A DNA stretch of 57,922 nt from Burkholderiales bacterium (GTDB lineage Bacteria > Pseudomonadota > Gammaproteobacteria > Burkholderiales > SG8-39): contig JAOAFL010000111.1 of the NCBI GenBank assembly GCA_026416295.1, positions 1 to 57,922 of the forward strand, written 5' to 3'. Made by a program: the position numbers and the translations under genes. Of this stretch, positions 28,099-36,647 are shown piece after piece. Below the pieces are notes generated by a model that saw only the letters and a program-made list of their open reading frames with translations, had not been told where the DNA came from and did not search any database. Numbering within the stretch: position 1 is the first letter of the stretch; each line of letters begins with the position of its first letter.

Positions 28099-30774
28099 TT
28101 ACCCGGGCGGCGCCTCGGGCGAGCCACCGTAGAAGACGCAGCGGTGGCGTCCGGACTGCTTTGCGCGGTACATCGCGACGTCGGCGTTCCTGAGCAGCCC
28201 CTCGGCGTCGGTCGCTTCGCCCGGAAAGAGCGAGACGCCGATGCTCGTGCCGATCGCGAACTCGCCGCCGCCGACGACGAAGGGCGCCTCGAACGCGCGC
28301 AGGATTTTCTCGGCGACCACGCGCGCGTCCTCGGCGGCGCGCCCGCCGGCGAGCACGATCGCGAATTCGTCGCCGCCGTGCCGCGCGAGCGTGTCGGCGC
28401 GCCGCACGCAGCCGCCGAGCCGCCGCGCGGCCTCGACCAGCACCGCGTCGCCGGCGCGGTGCCCGAGCGAATCGTTCACCTGCTTGAAGCGGTCGAGGTC
28501 GAGCATCATCACCGCGACCGCCTCGCCGCGCCGCTCGGCGACGTAGAGCGCCTGTCGCAGCCGGTCTTCGAGCAGCCGGCGGTTCGGCAGCCCGGTGAGC
28601 GTGTCGTGGTAGGCGAGGTAGCGCGCGCGCTCCTCCTCGCGCTTGCGCTCGGTGACGTCCTGCGACACGCCGATCATTCGCCTCGGGCGCCCCGCGGCGT
28701 CGGCGATCGCCTTGCCGCGCGTGGCGATCCAGCGGACCCGGCCGTCGCGACCGACGACGCGGTACTCGGCCGCGCAGGTCTGCGTTCCCTGCCAGGCCGA
28801 AGCCACCTGTTCGAGGAAGCGCGCCCGGTCGTCCGGATGCACCAGCGCGCAGTAGTCGCTCCAGCGCGCCGCACGGCCGCCGTCCTGCCCGCCCGGCACG
28901 AGCGGCTCGCTGCCCCAGTGCAGCCGGTCGCGGTCGCGGTCCCATTCCCAGTACACCAGGCCGGCGACCTCGACCGCGAGGCGCAGTTTTTCGACGCTTT
29001 CGTGAAGCGCCGCCTGCGCCTGCTTTTCGCGCGTGACGTCGTGCGCGGTGCCGGTCGCGCCGACGATCGCACCGGCGGCGTCGCGCAGCGGCACCGCGTT
29101 GAACGCGAGGTCGACGCGCGTGCCGTCGCGGCGCACGTGGCGCGTCTCGTGGTCGAACACGGCCTCGCCGGCGAACACGCGCTGAAAGACCGTCCAGTCG
29201 CGCGCGCGCAGCGGCTCGACCGTCAGCTCGCGGAAGTCGCGGCCGAGCAGGTCTTCCGCGCGGCAACGGTAGATGCGCCGCACCGCGCCGGGGTTCACGT
29301 AGGTCCAGCGGCCGGCGGTGTCCATCGACCAGATGAGGTCGTTCGAGGTCTCGACGAGATTGCGGTACATCGCCTCGCGCGCCGCGAGCGCCTCGGCGGC
29401 GGCGCGCGCCTGCGACACGTCGGTGAACGCGACGATCGCCGAGCGCTCGGGCCGCTCGGGATCGAGCGCCCGCGTCACCAGCCGGCACCACAGGCGTGCG
29501 CCGTCCTTGCGCGCGAGCTCCACCTCGGCTTCGAGCAGCGCCCCGCCGCGCAGGCGCGCGTAGCCGGCCCCGGCGCGCCGCCACGCCTGCTCGTCGGGAT
29601 ACAGCCGTCGGCTGCTCGCGCCGGCGAGTTCCCCCGCCTCGTAGCCGAGCATCTGCTCGAGGCGCCGGTTGCACCGCACGATCGTGCGATCGGAAAGGAA
29701 GGCGACCCCCACCGGAAGCGTATCGAGGACGAGGTTTTCCTCGGCGAGCACGCGCTCGTAGGCCTGCTGCGCGCGCACGAGCTCGGTGACGTCGGTGAAC
29801 ACGCTGACGATCCCGCCGCCGGCGCTGCGCACGAACCGCCCCTGCAGCGTGCGCCCGTCGCGCGTGCGGTAGTGGCGCACGGCGCCGGCGCCGAGCGCCC
29901 GGCGCGCGAGCCGCTCGGCGAGCCAGTCGTCGAAGCGCCCCTCGTACGCCGGCGGCACCTCTTCGGCCCGCCAGGCGTTCGCCGCGATGTCGCGGTACGG
30001 CGTGCCGACGAGCTGCGCAGGCGACTTTCCGCCGCCGTAGACCGCGGCGTAGGTTTCGTTGCAGACGAGCAGCCGGTCGTCGGCGTCGAACACCGCGATG
30101 CCTTCCGGGTGGTTCTCGATCGCCTCGCGCAGGCGCGCCTCGCTCGCCGCGACGCGCGCAAGAAGCGCCTCGTTCTCCACGCGCGCGGCCAGATGCGCGA
30201 GCACCGCGCGCCGCATGTCGCGATGAACGCGCAGCATCGCCGCCGCAAAGAGCAGCGTGAGCAGCGCAAGGAGCCGATACGTGCCGCCGGGCTGAAGCGC
30301 GAGCTGTCCGAGGACCGCGAGCAACGGCAGCGCGGCGTAGCCGAGGAACGCGCCGGTGCTTGCCGCGTAGACGCCGGCGGCGCCGACCACCGAGGCGACG
30401 ACCACGACGAGCAGCGCCATCTGCGCGAGCGGATCGCCCTCGGGAAAGAAAACGATCGGCGGCGTCGCCCAGGTCGCGCCGGCGGCGAACGCGCCGAGGA
30501 CGAATGCCGCTTCCCAGCGGGCCGGCGCGACGCGCGCCGGGGCGCGCCGATACGCGCGGTGCAGCGCGACGCGCGCGGCGGTGACGGCCGCGAGCACCGC
30601 GAGCCAGCCGAGCAGCGACCCGGCGCGCGTCGGTTCCCACAGGATCGCGACCGTCAGCGCCCCCGCAGCGAGCGACGTGACGTGCACCGTCGGCGCGACC
30701 GAAAAGAGCGCGTCGACGCGCGCCGCATCCATTCGTTCGGGCAGGGCGGTGCCGGCGAAAGCCGCGGGCGTCAC
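28099..30774 (-). CDS. membrane-anchored multi-PAS diguanylate cyclase
   Basis: 891 aa. The N-terminus holds about six hydrophobic segments (residues 30-185), then a helix and four PAS domains starting with [68 protein letters not shown] and [18 protein letters not shown]. The GGDEF domain begins [16 protein letters not shown] and contains [13 protein letters not shown], the intact active site for making cyclic di-GMP. An inhibitory site RRAD lies 5 residues before GGDEF. No EAL domain. It likely senses redox or a small ligand through PAS. Next gene downstream is the ABC exporter. Confidence 0.92.
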   Translation of the reverse strand: MTPAAFAGTALPERMDAARVDALFSVAPTVHVTSLAAGALTVAILWEPTRAGSLLGWLAVLAAVTAARVALHRAYRRAPARVAPARWEAAFVLGAFAAGATWATPPIVFFPEGDPLAQMALLVVVVASVVGAAGVYAASTGAFLGYAALPLLAVLGQLALQPGGTYRLLALLTLLFAAAMLRVHRDMRRAVLAHLAARVENEALLARVAASEARLREAIENHPEGIAVFDADDRLLVCNETYAAVYGGGKSPAQLVGTPYRDIAANAWRAEEVPPAYEGRFDDWLAERLARRALGAGAVRHYRTRDGRTLQGRFVRSAGGGIVSVFTDVTELVRAQQAYERVLAEENLVLDTLPVGVAFLSDRTIVRCNRRLEQMLGYEAGELAGASSRRLYPDEQAWRRAGAGYARLRGGALLEAEVELARKDGARLWCRLVTRALDPERPERSAIVAFTDVSQARAAAEALAAREAMYRNLVETSNDLIWSMDTAGRWTYVNPGAVRRIYRCRAEDLLGRDFRELTVEPLRARDWTVFQRVFAGEAVFDHETRHVRRDGTRVDLAFNAVPLRDAAGAIVGATGTAHDVTREKQAQAALHESVEKLRLAVEVAGLVYWEWDRDRDRLHWGSEPLVPGGQDGGRAARWSDYCALVHPDDRARFLEQVASAWQGTQTCAAEYRVVGRDGRVRWIATRGKAIADAAGRPRRMIGVSQDVTERKREEERARYLAYHDTLTGLPNRRLLEDRLRQALYVAERRGEAVAVMMLDLDRFKQVNDSLGHRAGDAVLVEAARRLGGCVRRADTLARHGGDEFAIVLAGGRAAEDARVVAEKILRAFEAPFVVGGGEFAIGTSIGVSLFPGEATDAEGLLRNADVAMYRAKQSGRHRCVFYGGSPEAPPG

Positions 30775-30877
30775 GCCGAGCAGAATACCGAAACGCCGCC
30801 GCGCTCGCGCTCCGCGGAGCCCGGGCGCTGACCGAAATTTGCACTCCCCGGCGCGCGGTGCGCCGGCCGCGCGCCGC

Positions 30878-31816
30878 TCAGGCGAGCGCTTCCAGCACCG
30901 CGCACCAGGCGGCGGCGAGGTTCTCCAGGTTGTAGCCGCCGCCGCCGAAGGCCATCAGCCGGCCGCGCGCGTGCCGTTCGGCGAGCGCGCGCAGCCGGCG
31001 CGCGGCGTGCGCGTGCGCGGCGCTCGAGAGCCGCAGGTCGGCGAGCGGATCGCCCGCGAGGCCATCGGCGCCGCACTGGAAGATCACGAACTGCGGCGCC
31101 GCGTCCTCGAGGAAGCGCTCCGCTTCGGCCCAGGCGCGCAGGAACTCGGCGTCGCCGGCGCCCGGGGGAAGCGGCAGGTTGAGTTTGGTGCCGCGCGCGG
31201 CGCCCCGCCCCCGCTCGTGCGCAAAGCCCGTGCCGGGATAGAGAAACTCGCCGCTTTCGTGGATGTCGGCGACGAAGAGCTCCGGGTCGTCCTCGTATTC
31301 GTAGAACACGCCGTCGCCGTGGTGCACGTCGATGTCCACGTAGGCGATGCGCCGCACCCCGTATTCGTTGCGCAGCGTCTCGATGAGCACCCCGAGGTCG
31401 TTGACGACGCAAAAGCCGGCGGCGTCGGTACGGCGCGCGTGGTGCAGCCCGCCGATCGGCTGGAAGGTACGCAGCGCCTCCCCGCAGATGATGCGCCGCG
31501 CGCCTTCGAGCGCCGCGCCCGCCACGTGCGCCGCCACCTCGTAGCAGCCGGCAAACGCCGGCGTGTCGCCGCCGTCGAGGAAGCCCTCCCCCGCGCGCGA
31601 GGCTTCGATCACGCGCTCGATGTACTGCGGCCGGTGAAAGCGCTCGAGCGCCTTGCGCGGCGCGGCACTCGAGGGCGCGACGACGACGCGGGCGTCGAGC
31701 CCACGCTCGCGCGCTGCGCGCCAGAACGCGCCCTGCCGGTCGACCGACAGCGGGTGCCCCTCGGGAAAGCCGTAGCGCCCGAGCGCTTCGGAGATAAACA
31801 GGTGCGTCGCGCTCAG
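30878..31816 (-). CDS. histone deacetylase family (AcuC/acetylpolyamine amidohydrolase-like) enzyme, CTG start
   Basis: Zinc-dependent deacylase of the arginase/HDAC fold, 312 aa. Motifs: GRYGFPEGHPLSVDRQ near the start, FQPIGGLHHARRTDAAGFCVVND (catalytic His pair), AYVDIDVHHGDGVFYEY (Zn Asp and His), CGADGLAGDPLADLRLS (second Zn Asp) and FGGGGYNLEN. Substrate unknown: acetyl-CoA synthetase and acetylpolyamines are the known alternatives in bacteria. There is no ATG, GTG or TTG before the conserved N-terminus; CTG at 31814-31816 overlaps the upstream stop as CTGA. Co-transcribed with the molybdoenzyme gene. Confidence 0.87.
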   Translation of the reverse strand: MSATHLFISEALGRYGFPEGHPLSVDRQGAFWRAARERGLDARVVVAPSSAAPRKALERFHRPQYIERVIEASRAGEGFLDGGDTPAFAGCYEVAAHVAGAALEGARRIICGEALRTFQPIGGLHHARRTDAAGFCVVNDLGVLIETLRNEYGVRRIAYVDIDVHHGDGVFYEYEDDPELFVADIHESGEFLYPGTGFAHERGRGAARGTKLNLPLPPGAGDAEFLRAWAEAERFLEDAAPQFVIFQCGADGLAGDPLADLRLSSAAHAHAARRLRALAERHARGRLMAFGGGGYNLENLAAAWCAVLEALA

Positions 31817-33912
31817 GCGAGTCGCTCGACTTCGACCAGACAGTCGTAGTACGTCGCCCCGCCGCCGAGATCGGCGATCCTCTGCGAGGTGACGTTGTTC
31901 GCGTTGCCGCGATCGGGCGAGTATTTTTTCCACCAGACCGACGGCGCGACGACGACGCCGCGGCGGGGCCTTCCGTTCACCCGCGCCCGGAGCGTGAACG
32001 CGCCGCGGTCGTTGAAGACGCGCACCCGGTCGCCGTCGCGGATCCCGCGCGCAGCGGCATCCTCCGGGTGCATGTCGAGCCGCGGCTCGCCCTCCAGGTC
32101 GCGGAAGCGCTTCAGGTTGGCGAAGCTCGAGTTGAGGAAGTTGCGCGCCGGCGGCGAGAGAAACGCGAGCGGATAGCGGCGCGCGAGCGCCGGGTTGCTG
32201 GTCGCGCATTCGGCGGGCGGGTTGTAGAAAGGCAGTGGATCGAGCCCTGCGCGCGCCATCGCCTCGCTGTAGAACTCGCACTTGCCCGACGGTGTCGGAA
32301 AGCCGCCCTCGGCGAAGGGCGCAAAGCGCTCCGGCACCGAAAGCCGCTGCCAGCCCGATTCCTTCACCGCCTCCCAGGCGATGCCGCGCATGCGGGGGCT
32401 CGCCGAGCGAAGCGCCTGGCGGCAGATGTCTTCGTCGGAGTCGCGAAAGCACGGCTCCTCGAACCCCATGCGCGCGGCAAGCCGCCGGAACACCTCGGAA
32501 TTCGGGAGCGACTCGCCCAGCGGCGCGATCGCCGGGTTGTTCGCGAGCACGTAGAGATGCCCGTACGACTTGTGGACATCGTAGTGTTCGAGCTGCGTGG
32601 TCGCCGGAAGCACGAGGTCGGCGTAGTCGGCGGTGTCGGTGAGGAACGCGTCCATCACCACGCAAAAGAGGTCCTCGCGCCGGAATCCGGCGATCACTTT
32701 TTCGGAGTCGGGGCAGACCGCGACCGGATTGTTGTTGTAGACGATCACCGCTTTTACCGGCGGCTCGGCCGAGGTGAGCGCATCGCCCAGTTGCGCGTGG
32801 TTGACGACGCGCGGCCTGCGGCCGCCAAGGAGCTCGGGGCGCTCGAGCGTCGCGTGGTCGAAGCCGTAGAAGTCGGCCGTCGAGAGCACGATCCCGCCCG
32901 CCGGATCGCGCCAGGCGCCCACCAGCGCCGGAAGGCAGGCGATGGTCCTCGCGGCGATGCCGCCGCCCGCGTGGCGCTGCATGCCGTAGTTCAGCCGGAT
33001 CGCGGCAGGCCGCAGGGTGCCGTAGTCGCGCGCGAGCGCCTCGATCTGCGCGACCGGCAGATCGCAGACAGCGGCCGCCCACTCGGGCGTGTAGCGCTTC
33101 AGGCGCTCGGCGAGCGCGTCGAACCCGACCGTGTGGCGCTCGATGTAGTCGCGATCGAGCAGCCCGTCGCGCACGAGCACGTGCATCATCGCGAGCGCGA
33201 GCGCCCCGTCGGTGCCCGGAAGCGGCGCCACATGCGCGCTGCATTTTTCGGCCGACAGGCTCCGGTACGGATCGATCGCGACCACTTTTGCGCCGCGGCG
33301 TTTCGCCTCCTGCACGCGCGACCACAGGTGCAGGTTCGAGACGACCGGATTCGCGCCCCAGAGCAGGATCAGCTTCGAGTCGACGAAGCGCTCCGGGTCC
33401 ATGCCGACCGAGCCGCCGAGCGTGTATTTGAGCCCCATCTTGCCGGCCGACGAACACAGCGTGCGATCGAGGATCGAGGCGCCCAGCCGATGGAAGAACC
33501 GCCGGTCCATCGAGCTGTACTGCACCATGCCCATCGTGCCGGCGTAACTGAGCGGCAGGATCGTCTCGGGGTTTTCGGCCGCGAGCGCCTTCAGGCGCGC
33601 CGCGATCTCGTCGAGCGCCTCGTCCCAGCTGATGCGGCGAAACTCGCCGCTTCCCTTCGGCCCGGTGCGCCGCAGCGGATAGAGCACGCGGTCGGGCGCG
33701 TAGGTGCGCTCGAGGTAGAAGGCCACCTTGGTGCAGAGCGTCCCTTCGGTGAACGGCATCGAGGGATCGCCCTGGATTTTCACCGCCACGCCGTCCTTCA
33801 CGGTGACGAGCATCCCGCAGGTGTCCGGGCAGTCGTGCGGACAGGCGGCGCGTACGACCTTCGCCTGCGAGTCCGCGCGGGCGAGCGCTTTCGCGACCGA
33901 AGGGGCGTTCAT
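31813..33912 (-). CDS. molybdopterin-dependent oxidoreductase with [4Fe-4S] cluster
   Basis: Cytoplasmic DMSO-reductase-superfamily enzyme, 699 aa, with no Tat signal. Cluster ligands Cys24, Cys28, Cys32 (ACPHDCPDTCGM) and Cys near 60 (GTLCTK). Cofactor-binding segments include WGANPVVSNLHLWSRVQEAKRRGAKVVAIDP, YNNNPVAVCPD, LVLPATTQLEHYDVHKSYGHLYV and a C-terminal barrel (PRLDMHPEDAAARGIRDGDRV). Closest in layout to the BisC/formate-dehydrogenase-like single-subunit enzymes; substrate not assignable. TAGAAT 9 bases before the ATG overlaps the glcF stop. Confidence 0.9.
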   Translation of the reverse strand: MNAPSVAKALARADSQAKVVRAACPHDCPDTCGMLVTVKDGVAVKIQGDPSMPFTEGTLCTKVAFYLERTYAPDRVLYPLRRTGPKGSGEFRRISWDEALDEIAARLKALAAENPETILPLSYAGTMGMVQYSSMDRRFFHRLGASILDRTLCSSAGKMGLKYTLGGSVGMDPERFVDSKLILLWGANPVVSNLHLWSRVQEAKRRGAKVVAIDPYRSLSAEKCSAHVAPLPGTDGALALAMMHVLVRDGLLDRDYIERHTVGFDALAERLKRYTPEWAAAVCDLPVAQIEALARDYGTLRPAAIRLNYGMQRHAGGGIAARTIACLPALVGAWRDPAGGIVLSTADFYGFDHATLERPELLGGRRPRVVNHAQLGDALTSAEPPVKAVIVYNNNPVAVCPDSEKVIAGFRREDLFCVVMDAFLTDTADYADLVLPATTQLEHYDVHKSYGHLYVLANNPAIAPLGESLPNSEVFRRLAARMGFEEPCFRDSDEDICRQALRSASPRMRGIAWEAVKESGWQRLSVPERFAPFAEGGFPTPSGKCEFYSEAMARAGLDPLPFYNPPAECATSNPALARRYPLAFLSPPARNFLNSSFANLKRFRDLEGEPRLDMHPEDAAARGIRDGDRVRVFNDRGAFTLRARVNGRPRRGVVVAPSVWWKKYSPDRGNANNVTSQRIADLGGGATYYDCLVEVERLA

Positions 33913-33921
33913 TCCGCGGCG

Positions 33922-33927
33922 ATTCTA
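33922..33927 (-). promoter_or_regulatory. -10-like TAGAAT overlapping the glcF stop
   Basis: The TAG of TAGAAT is the glcF stop codon; the molybdoenzyme ATG lies 9 bases on. Possible internal leaderless promoter. Confidence 0.35.
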
Positions 33928-35169
33928 CTCCGGCGCCCGCTCAGCGAGCGCTTCATCGAGCAGCTCGATCCAGTGGCGGACCGGAAGGCGCGTACCCGCC
34001 TGAAGGTGAACGAGGCAGCCGACGTTGGCGGTCGCGATCGCCTGCGGCGCGCCGGATTCGAGCGCCGCGAGCTTGCGCCGGCGAAGCTCGGCGGAGATCT
34101 CCGGGTGAAGCAGCGAATAGGCGCCGGCCGAGCCGCAGCAGAGGTGCGCCTCCGGTACGGCGGTGAGTTCGTAGCCGGCGGCGGCGAGCAGCCGCTCGAC
34201 CGCGCCGCGCACGCCGAGCGCGTGCTGAAGCGTACAGGGCGAATGAAACGCGATCCGACCGCGCCGCGGCGCCGGCGCGAGGCGCTTTTCGAGCTGCGGC
34301 GCCTCGGCCGCGAGCACTTCGGCCAGATCGCGCGCGGCGAGCGTCGTTCGCGCGGCGCGCTGTGCGTACGCCGGCTCGCGCTCGAAAAGGTGCGCGTACT
34401 CGCGGATCATCGCGCCGCAGCCGCTCGCGGTGACGACGATGCCTTCGACATGGCCGTCCTCCAGATGCGGCCACCAGGCGTCGATCAGCGCGCGCATGTC
34501 GCGCTTTCCGCCCTCCTGGTCGTCGAGGTGATACCGCAGAGCCCCGCAGCAGCCGGCCTGCGGCGGCTCGAGGAGCGCGATCCCGAGCCGGTCGAGCACG
34601 CGCGCTGCCGCCGCGTTGATCTGCGGGGCGAGCGCCGGCTGCACGCAGCCAGAGAGCGCGATCATCCTGCGCGCATGGCGCGGCGCCGGGCGCGCGCCGG
34701 GCGCGACCCGCGCGGGAACCTTCTCGCGCAGCGCCGCCGGAAGGAGCGGCCGCACCGCCCGCCCGAGCGCGAGAAGAAACGCGAACAACGTGCGGCGCGG
34801 AAGGACGAAGCGCAGCGCCGCGCGCTCTAGCCGCTCGAAGAGGCCGCGGCGCATCTTCTCCTCGACGATTCGTCGCCCGAGGTCGAGGAGCCGCGCGTAC
34901 TGCACTCCGGACGGACAGGTGGTCTCGCAGGCGCGGCAGGTGAGGCAACGGTCCAAGTGCAACCGGGTGCTCTCGCCCGGCGTCGCGCCTTCGAGCACCT
35001 GCTTGACGAGGTAGATCCGCCCGCGCGGGCCGTCGAGTTCGTCGCCGAGGAGCTGGTAGGTCGGACAGGTCGCCGTACAAAAGCCGCAGTGCACGCACTT
35101 TCGCAGGATCGCCTCGGCTTCGCGCCCCTCGGGCGTACCGCGGACGAAATCGGCCAGTCGCGTCTGCAT
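33925..35169 (-). CDS. glcF: glycolate oxidase iron-sulfur subunit
   Basis: Electron-transfer subunit of glycolate dehydrogenase (glycolate to glyoxylate), 414 aa. Two ferredoxin motifs: CVHCGFCTATCP (about residues 21-32) and CLTCRACETTCP (about 71-82). Two CCG domains follow, with QAGCCGALRYH and HLCCGSAGAYSLL. Starts at ATG 35169 (MQTRLADFV), typical of GlcF. It is separated from glcE by an antisense gene (35185-35592), so glcF must be transcribed from its own promoter or by read-through. Confidence 0.94.
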   Translation of the reverse strand: MQTRLADFVRGTPEGREAEAILRKCVHCGFCTATCPTYQLLGDELDGPRGRIYLVKQVLEGATPGESTRLHLDRCLTCRACETTCPSGVQYARLLDLGRRIVEEKMRRGLFERLERAALRFVLPRRTLFAFLLALGRAVRPLLPAALREKVPARVAPGARPAPRHARRMIALSGCVQPALAPQINAAAARVLDRLGIALLEPPQAGCCGALRYHLDDQEGGKRDMRALIDAWWPHLEDGHVEGIVVTASGCGAMIREYAHLFEREPAYAQRAARTTLAARDLAEVLAAEAPQLEKRLAPAPRRGRIAFHSPCTLQHALGVRGAVERLLAAAGYELTAVPEAHLCCGSAGAYSLLHPEISAELRRRKLAALESGAPQAIATANVGCLVHLQAGTRLPVRHWIELLDEALAERAPE

Positions 35170-35172
35170 CGC

Positions 35173-35178
35173 TATACT
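35173..35178 (+). promoter_or_regulatory. -10-like TATACT, 6 bases before the 135-aa gene
   Basis: TATACT on the plus strand, 6 bases before ATG 35185, in a 15-base gap between divergent starts of glcF and this gene. Spacing suggests a leaderless mRNA. Confidence 0.45.
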
Positions 35179-35184
35179 CGCCGG

Positions 35185-35592
35185 ATGCGCCATCTCGCGT
35201 GGCTGCTCGCGCTCGCGATCCTCGCCGCGCTCGCGTACTGGGTCTGGTACGCGATGCGCCGGTACCGCGAGAAAAAGGAGGCCGAGGCGGCGCGAATGTC
35301 CGCCTTTCTCGCCCAGGCGAGCGCGCTTGCCGCCAACAAGACGGCCGATCCGGCGGCGGCGAACCCGGGCAGCAAAGCGGCGCCGGCCGCGCGATCCGTA
35401 GCCGATGGACCGTCGCTCGCGCAGCCGCGGTTGCTCTTCGAAGCGGCGGCGAAAGCGGGCGAAGCGGGCGAGCCGGCGCTCGCGATCCAGCTGTACGCGC
35501 GCCTGATCGCGCGGTATCCGGATAGCCCGCTCGCCCGCGAGGCGCGCGCCGCGGTCGAAGCGCAGAAGAAGAAGCTCGGCCTCAAAGGCTAG
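35185..35592 (+). CDS. single-pass membrane protein with TPR-like tail, 135 aa
   Basis: Unknown function. An N-terminal helix (HLAWLLALAILAALAYWVWYAM, residues 3-24) is followed by a charged stop-transfer stretch RRYREKKEAEAAR, an Ala-rich linker, and one tetratricopeptide-like unit: LLFEAAAKAGEAGEPALAIQLYARLIARYPDSPLAREARAA. It points opposite to glcDEF and fills the gap between glcE and glcF. Its TAG stop and the glcE TAG share one CTAG. Likely anchored in the inner membrane with the repeat in the cytoplasm. Confidence 0.72.
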   Translation: MRHLAWLLALAILAALAYWVWYAMRRYREKKEAEAARMSAFLAQASALAANKTADPAAANPGSKAAPAARSVADGPSLAQPRLLFEAAAKAGEAGEPALAIQLYARLIARYPDSPLAREARAAVEAQKKKLGLKG

Positions 35593-36647
35593 AACTCCGG
35601 ATACATCCGCCCGGGGCCGAGGATGCCGGCCGGGTCGAAGACCTTCTTCAGCGCCCGGTGAAGCTTCTCGAGCTCGGGCGATAGCGGCGCGAACGCGCCG
35701 CCGGACTTCTCGGCCGCGCGAAAAAGCGTCGCATGCCCGCCCGCTTTTGCTGCGGCCGCGCGAACCTCGGCCGCCGGCGCGGCGGTCTTCCACCAGCGAA
35801 GCGCTCCTCCCCACTCGATCAGCTGGCGCCCGGCAAGCGCGATCGGCGAGGCGACCGAAGGAACCGAAAGCCGCCAGAGCGGCGCATCACCCGAAAAGAA
35901 CGGATCGGTCTGCTCGCGAACCGCCTCCCAGAACCGGCGCGCCTCGTCTTCTGCGAGCGGCTCGCCGCCGATTTTCGCTGCCGCCGCGCGCACCGCGGCC
36001 TGCGCGCCCGAAAGCCGCACGGTGAGTACGCCGGCCGCCCACGCGGTCGCCGAGATCGGAAGCGGCTCGCATCCCCAGCGGTTCATCGCCTCGAGCGCCG
36101 ACGTCTCGTCCATTTCGAGCCGAAGCGACCGTTCGGCCGGTGGCCGCGGCAGCACCTTGAGCGAGACCTCGAGCAGCAGCGCGAGCGTGCCCATCGAGCC
36201 GGCGAGAAAGCGCGCCACATCGTAGCCGGCGACGTTCTTCATCACGCGGCCGCCGAAGGAAAGCTCGCGTCCGCGGCCGTCGAGCACGCGCACCCCGAGG
36301 ACGAAGTCGCGCACGGCACCGGTCGAGGCGCGCCGCGGCCCGGAGAGCCCGGCGGCGACGCAACCGCCCACGGTCGCCCCTGGGCCGAAATGCGGCGGCT
36401 CGAAGGCGAGCATCTGCCCGTGCTCGACGAGCAGCCGCTCCAGTTCCGCGAGCGGCGTTCCGCAGCGGGCGGTCACCACCAGCTCGCTCGGCTCGTAGGC
36501 GACGACGCCGGCGTGGCCGCGGGTATCGAGCACCTCACCCGCGAGCGAGCCGCCGTAGAAGTCCTTGGTGCCGCCGCCGCGCAGCCGCAGCCGCCTGCCC
36601 GAGGCGGCTGCCTCGCGGATGCGCTCGGCGAGGTCGGCGGGGCTCAG
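35589..36647 (-). CDS. glcE: glycolate oxidase FAD-binding subunit GlcE, CTG start
   Basis: Second flavin-domain subunit of glycolate dehydrogenase, 352 aa. FAD_binding_4 fold: RLRLRGGGTKDFYGG (residues about 18-32), ELVVTARCGTPLAELERLL, PHFGPGATVGGCVAAGLSGPRRA, VLDGRGRELSFGGRVMKNVAGYD and a C-terminal HRALKKVFDPAGILGPGRMYP. No ATG, GTG or TTG precedes the flavin motif. CTG at 36645-36647 overlaps the glcD stop as CTGA. ATT at 36648-36650 is a weaker alternative. The first GTG lies after the flavin loop. Confidence 0.9.
   Translation of the reverse strand: MSPADLAERIREAAASGRRLRLRGGGTKDFYGGSLAGEVLDTRGHAGVVAYEPSELVVTARCGTPLAELERLLVEHGQMLAFEPPHFGPGATVGGCVAAGLSGPRRASTGAVRDFVLGVRVLDGRGRELSFGGRVMKNVAGYDVARFLAGSMGTLALLLEVSLKVLPRPPAERSLRLEMDETSALEAMNRWGCEPLPISATAWAAGVLTVRLSGAQAAVRAAAAKIGGEPLAEDEARRFWEAVREQTDPFFSGDAPLWRLSVPSVASPIALAGRQLIEWGGALRWWKTAAPAAEVRAAAAKAGGHATLFRAAEKSGGAFAPLSPELEKLHRALKKVFDPAGILGPGRMYPEF

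Noticed and set aside
26285-30844. Very long open frames (over 1500 codons) on both strands across the ABC exporter and diguanylate cyclase genes
   Set aside because: They are Arg/Ala/Gly-rich shadow frames produced by high GC at third positions. The true genes in this interval show family motifs throughout.
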